Shown: in pieces, positions 36,542-39,539 of the stretch
Position numbering within the stretch: position 1 is the first letter of the stretch
Layout of the letters: the number at the start of each line of letters is the position of its first letter
The notes under the pieces: generated by a model
The model's database searches: none
Told to the model about the DNA's origin: nothing
What the model saw: the letters and a program-made list of their open reading frames with translations, nothing else
Assembly: GCA_030054095.1 (NCBI GenBank)
Contig: JASGCO010000036.1
Coordinates: 1-39,539 of the forward strand
Source: Sediminibacterium sp.
GTDB lineage: Bacteria; Bacteroidota; Bacteroidia; B-17B0; Aurantibacillaceae
Direction: 5' to 3'
Length of the DNA stretch: 39,539 nt
Position numbers and translations under genes: made by a program

Positions 36542-37012
36542 GTGAAAAAGACGACAATTGAATCCCCCCTGCACTATTACGAGCGCAATCCCCTTATTAT
36601 AATTGGCTTCTGGTTACTGGCTGCCGCTTTGTTATACTGGGTTTACGACAGTATTTTTAACAAAAATGATTTACGGGACATTCATCCGCTCAGTTTTTTT
36701 TCAGTTGTGCCCGCAAGCATTGTGTTGTTTCAGGCTTTATGGTTTACGGTAAATCCCTACGCTTTAATTTATAAAGACCGTTTTGAAGTAAAGCGCTCTA
36801 TTTTTGATAATAAAGAATGGTATTTTTTGGACCTTAAAAAAATCGACGAACTCAAAAAAAACGGTTTTTCGGTTGTTTATAACGATGATGAAGCGGAGCG
36901 TATCCGTTTGCTCGGGATCCGGAAAAGTCACTTAGGAAATCTGTACACAAAACTTAGTTCCAGTATTTCGGATAGTTTATCTGCCCGTTCTAAAACACTA
37001 AGCAAGCCTTAA
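36542..37012 (+). CDS. Small two-TM hypothetical protein
   Basis: A 156-residue protein starting with GTG (reads MKKTTIESPLHYY). Two hydrophobic segments at about 18-34 (IIIGFWLLAAALLYWVY) and 52-71 anchor it in the membrane, and the soluble part (73-130) resembles a PH-like fold (YALIYKDRFEVKRS, then EWYFLDLKKIDEL). A Ser-rich tail follows. No family is recognised. It is divergent from the lytic transglycosylase gene. No Met codon lies near the first membrane segment, so GTG is the best start. Confidence 0.75.
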   Translation: MKKTTIESPLHYYERNPLIIIGFWLLAAALLYWVYDSIFNKNDLRDIHPLSFFSVVPASIVLFQALWFTVNPYALIYKDRFEVKRSIFDNKEWYFLDLKKIDELKKNGFSVVYNDDEAERIRLLGIRKSHLGNLYTKLSSSISDSLSARSKTLSKP

Positions 37013-37061
37013 ATGGTTGTTTTATAGTGTCATTTTAAACAAGAAAGGGGAAAATTAAATG

Positions 37062-37766
37062 CTACAAGATCGTTTTTAGTTCTATAAGATCCATTACGCT
37101 CAAGCCATGATGGCGGTGCTTTTTATCTGTATCATTAAAGTAAATGGTTTTCCATCCCGCACCTTCGCCTCCGGCAATATCACTTTCCAGGTTATCTCCT
37201 ACTATCAGACATTCGCTGGTTCTGGCACCACTTAACCGTTCCGCTATTCTAAAAATAGCCGGATCCGGCTTTATGTATCCGTGTTCTTCACTTATTATAA
37301 CCGTACGGAAATATGGATTAAGTCCTGAACTGTTCATTTTAACCTGCTGCACTTCTTTAAACCCATTCGTTATCACATGAAGTTCGTACCCACCCGCTGA
37401 AAGATACTGCAACACATCGAGGCAATTTGCCTTTAACTGTTTCCCATGCGGCGAACGCTGAAGATACAACTCAGACACATTAATACTTTCCCGATAAGCT
37501 TCATATCCAAAATCGCGAAACGTACAATCAAACCGTTTATCCCTCAGTTCTTCTTTGGTTAAGCGCTTTTGGTAATAATCGCTCCATAACCCGGCGTTAA
37601 CCTTTTTATAGGCCGTATGAAAAGTGTGAAAATCTGTTTTAAGCTTAGCCGCCAATCCGAATTCGTTGAACAATTCTTCTAATACACATCTGGAATTCGA
37701 TTCAAAATCCCAAAGGGTATCATCCAGATCAAAAAAAATATGCTTAATGTCCCCTAAATAAACCAT
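37062..37766 (-). CDS. HAD-family YjjG-like nucleotidase
   Basis: A 234-residue HAD hydrolase. The nucleophile motif is FFDLDDTLWD (Asp13 and Asp15), the second motif is HVITNGF, and the third and fourth are KPDPAIF and IVGDNLESDIAGG. The opening WDFE plus the helical cap at 20-90 fits the YjjG group of noncanonical pyrimidine nucleotidases, which clear damaged nucleotides; phosphoglycolate-type or other phosphatase activity cannot be excluded. It overlaps the upstream membrane-protein gene by 13 bases, so the two are co-transcribed. Confidence 0.9.
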   Translation of the reverse strand: MVYLGDIKHIFFDLDDTLWDFESNSRCVLEELFNEFGLAAKLKTDFHTFHTAYKKVNAGLWSDYYQKRLTKEELRDKRFDCTFRDFGYEAYRESINVSELYLQRSPHGKQLKANCLDVLQYLSAGGYELHVITNGFKEVQQVKMNSSGLNPYFRTVIISEEHGYIKPDPAIFRIAERLSGARTSECLIVGDNLESDIAGGEGAGWKTIYFNDTDKKHRHHGLSVMDLIELKTIL

Positions 37767-38224
37767 CCTTTTAATTGATTGTAAAATAGAAAGAAAATGC
37801 CATAAAGCACAAAACTCCAGATCACTACAGATATGCTTAACGCCAGTATCACTTTTTTCTTATCCCGGTAAAACCGTTCCGCCAAAAATGCTCCCACTGG
37901 AATAGAAAGCAGCACCGGAGTTAATATAGCAATACCGGCTAATCCAAAACGGTTCTTTATTCTGATAATACGTCGGTTAGAACGTTTAAAGGCTACGGTT
38001 TTATCGGGATTAAAGCGTTTGCTTTTAAATTGCTTCCACCACTTTATCAATCCAGCGCTCATATAGGTAAACCCAAAAACACCAGCCAGTCCGCCCGAAC
38101 AACTGACTAAAATCACCTTAAAAAAATTGAAATCAAACAGGATAACAGCTGCCGGCATACCTACCTTACCAAAAAACAGCGCGCAACTAAGCATCACCGA
38201 GAGTATTTTAAGAAAGTTTGTCAC
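37754..38224 (-). CDS. Small multi-TM membrane protein
   Basis: A 156-residue inner-membrane protein with about four hydrophobic segments (4-18, 24-56, 94-115, 124-148) and a basic cytoplasmic loop (KWWKQFKSKRFNP). The stretch FGLAGIAILTPVLLSIPVGA resembles the conserved hairpin of the small multidrug-export-like proteins COG2426 or of DedA-type proteins, but the match is not firm. It overlaps the HAD nucleotidase gene by 13 bases and lies upstream of it in one operon. Confidence 0.75.
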   Translation of the reverse strand: MTNFLKILSVMLSCALFFGKVGMPAAVILFDFNFFKVILVSCSGGLAGVFGFTYMSAGLIKWWKQFKSKRFNPDKTVAFKRSNRRIIRIKNRFGLAGIAILTPVLLSIPVGAFLAERFYRDKKKVILALSISVVIWSFVLYGIFFLFYNQLKGWFI

Positions 38225-38339
38225 TACTCCACAAAAGTAAGATTGGGTAGCGAATATACTGTTTCCTTAACGGTTAATATATGTTATTACTTTAAAAAAT
38301 GATTTTAATACCAGATTGTTAAGTAAAAAAGGGGATGAA

Positions 38340-38370
38340 TTGTCCGCTTTCAGTAAAATGTGTAACTTTG
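38340..38370 (+). promoter_or_regulatory. Bacteroidota-type promoter of the glutamate dehydrogenase gene
   Basis: The -7 box TAACTTTG (38363-38370) and a TTG (38340-38342) 20 bases before it fit the TTTG-N19-21-TAnnTTTG arrangement. The start codon follows 32 bases later at 38403. This is the best promoter match in the window. Confidence 0.6.
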
Positions 38371-38402
38371 CCCCCCAACTAACTAAGCAAATAAAAGTAT
38401 AT

Positions 38403-39539
38403 ATGTCAACACAGATTGCAAATGCGGCTGCCGTACACGAAGAGAGTATGTTTGAAGCTGTATTAGCCCGCCTTAATGTAGCGGCAAAACTGATGAACTT
38501 AAGCGATGATGTAGCTCAGGTTTTAAGAAATCCTTCCAAACAAGTGAAAGTAAGTTTACCTGTAATGATGGACAATGGTAAAGTTCAGGTTTTTGAAGGC
38601 TATAGAGTTGTTCATTCCACTCATTTGGGGCCAAGTAAAGGTGGTATCCGTTATGCAATGGATGTTAATTCAGACGAAGTAATGGCTTTAGCAGCCTGGA
38701 TGAGTTTTAAATGTGCCGTAGCTAACCTTCCTTACGGAGGTGCTAAAGGTGGTATCAAATGCGATCCGCGTAACATGAGCGCAGGGGAAGTGGAACGTCT
38801 TACCCGTGCCTACACCAAAGCCATGAAGGACGTTTTTGGCGTTAATAAAGATATTCCTGCTCCCGATATGGGCACCAGCGGTCGTGAAATGGCCTGGATT
38901 GTGGATGAATTCAACAAAATTACAGGAGAAGATTCACCAGGTGTTATTACCGGAAAACCAATCGCCATTGGCGGCTCTTTGGGTCGCGATGCGGCTACCG
39001 GAAGAGGTGTAATGGTTAACACGTTGGCTGCTCTTAAAAAAATGGGATTAAACCCATCTGAAGTAACAGCTGCCGTACAAGGATTTGGTAATGTTGGTTC
39101 GCATGCGGCCCGTTTATTAAGCGAAAAAGGCATTAAAATAATAGCCATCAGCGATCATACCGGTGCGTTTTATAACGAAAAAGGCATTGATATTAAAGCT
39201 GCGTTAGATTATGCGGCTAAAAATAACCGGGTATTAAAAGGATTCACCGGCGGAACTGAAATCACTAACGCCGAGTTGTTAACCTGTAAATGTGACGTGC
39301 TGGTACCTGCCGCCTTACAAAACGTAATAACTGAAGAAAACGCTTCTAAAATTCAGGCGAAATTAATTGTTGAAGGTGCAAACGGACCTACTACTCCTGA
39401 GGCAGATCCTATCCTTAACAATAAAAAAATTATCTGTGTGCCAGATATTCTTGCCAATGCAGGAGGTGTAACCGTAAGTTACTTCGAATGGGTACAAAAT
39501 AAAGCTGGTTATTACTGGACAGAAGAAGAAGTAAATACC
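38403..39539 (+). CDS. Glutamate dehydrogenase (Glu/Leu/Phe/Val family), 3' end cut off
   Basis: Links glutamate and 2-oxoglutarate plus ammonia using NAD(P); cytoplasmic hexamer. The window ends inside the gene after 379 codons, at least a few tens of residues short of the family's usual 410-450. Seen directly: the substrate-binding region STHLGPSKGGIRY, Lys103 in SFKCAVANLPYGGAKGG, the catalytic Lys115 in GGAKGG, Asp155 in IPAPDMGTSG, the nucleotide-fold motif QGFGNVGSHAA and, further on, VPAALQNVI and ANAGGVTVSYFEW. Leucine dehydrogenase is a less likely alternative because of the STHLGPSKGG and PAPDMGT context. A good promoter lies upstream. Confidence 0.94.
   Translation, partial: MSTQIANAAAVHEESMFEAVLARLNVAAKLMNLSDDVAQVLRNPSKQVKVSLPVMMDNGKVQVFEGYRVVHSTHLGPSKGGIRYAMDVNSDEVMALAAWMSFKCAVANLPYGGAKGGIKCDPRNMSAGEVERLTRAYTKAMKDVFGVNKDIPAPDMGTSGREMAWIVDEFNKITGEDSPGVITGKPIAIGGSLGRDAATGRGVMVNTLAALKKMGLNPSEVTAAVQGFGNVGSHAARLLSEKGIKIIAISDHTGAFYNEKGIDIKAALDYAAKNNRVLKGFTGGTEITNAELLTCKCDVLVPAALQNVITEENASKIQAKLIVEGANGPTTPEADPILNNKKIICVPDILANAGGVTVSYFEWVQNKAGYYWTEEEVNT

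Noticed and set aside
1..39539. CRISPR array, tRNA or rRNA genes, complete insertion sequence
   Set aside because: No regularly spaced repeats, no cloverleaf or rRNA signature and no transposase frame were found on reading the window; a dedicated tRNA search could still find one I missed.

Overview
The window is chromosomal DNA of a Bacteroidota bacterium. Supporting signs are a secreted protein with a type IX secretion C-terminal domain, SPOR-domain and PD40 proteins, a Met-rich Ffh, the long form of PurM, weak or absent Shine-Dalgarno sequences, several TAnnTTTG (-7) promoter boxes, and moderately AT-rich DNA with TA-rich gaps. I cannot name the genus; an environmental member of the Flavobacteriales/Sphingobacteriales/Chitinophagales range is plausible.

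Left part (1-9319): about 600 bases of apparently decayed DNA come first. A minus-strand series follows: aldehyde dehydrogenase, RlmL-type rRNA methyltransferase, DUF2279 membrane protein, membrane-anchored AraC regulator, secreted alpha/beta hydrolase, DUF2306 membrane protein, a small conserved-looking protein and a tandem universal stress protein. Several neighbours overlap by 4 bp or lie within 15 bp.

Middle (9542-20681): one giant plus-strand gene encodes a 2410-residue exported protein with an N-terminal TPR-PD40-carboxypeptidase-regulatory part like the T9SS protein PorE. It continues into about 1600 residues of repeated coiled coil and Asn/Ser/Thr-rich linkers and ends in three SPOR domains. 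Next comes a two-gene minus-strand cassette that looks like phage receptor-binding proteins (an Mtd-N-like/lectin-like fibre and a kelch-like propeller) beside a 670-base nearly gene-free stretch. A solitary dTDP-glucose 4,6-dehydratase with a clear terminator follows.

Right part (20806-39539): hutI overlaps a lipoprotein gene, then come a putative glycosyltransferase-like protein and purM. A tight minus-strand operon holds a SulP anion transporter, a beta carbonic anhydrase, an ECF sigma factor and a cupin-type anti-sigma candidate. It is followed by ffh, an exported LRR protein, a GC-rich fold-back element, a 1089-residue T9SS-secreted BNR/PKD protein, a lipoprotein, a LysM lytic transglycosylase, a small membrane protein, a YjjG-like HAD phosphatase with a partner membrane protein, and a glutamate dehydrogenase gene cut off by the window end.

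Most genes are housekeeping or cell-envelope functions. The segments that look least ordinary are the giant SPOR protein, the phage-fibre-like pair, the carbonic anhydrase/SulP/sigma operon, and the GC-rich fold-back element at 30.7-30.9 kb. No tRNA, rRNA, CRISPR array, complete insertion sequence or integrase was seen.
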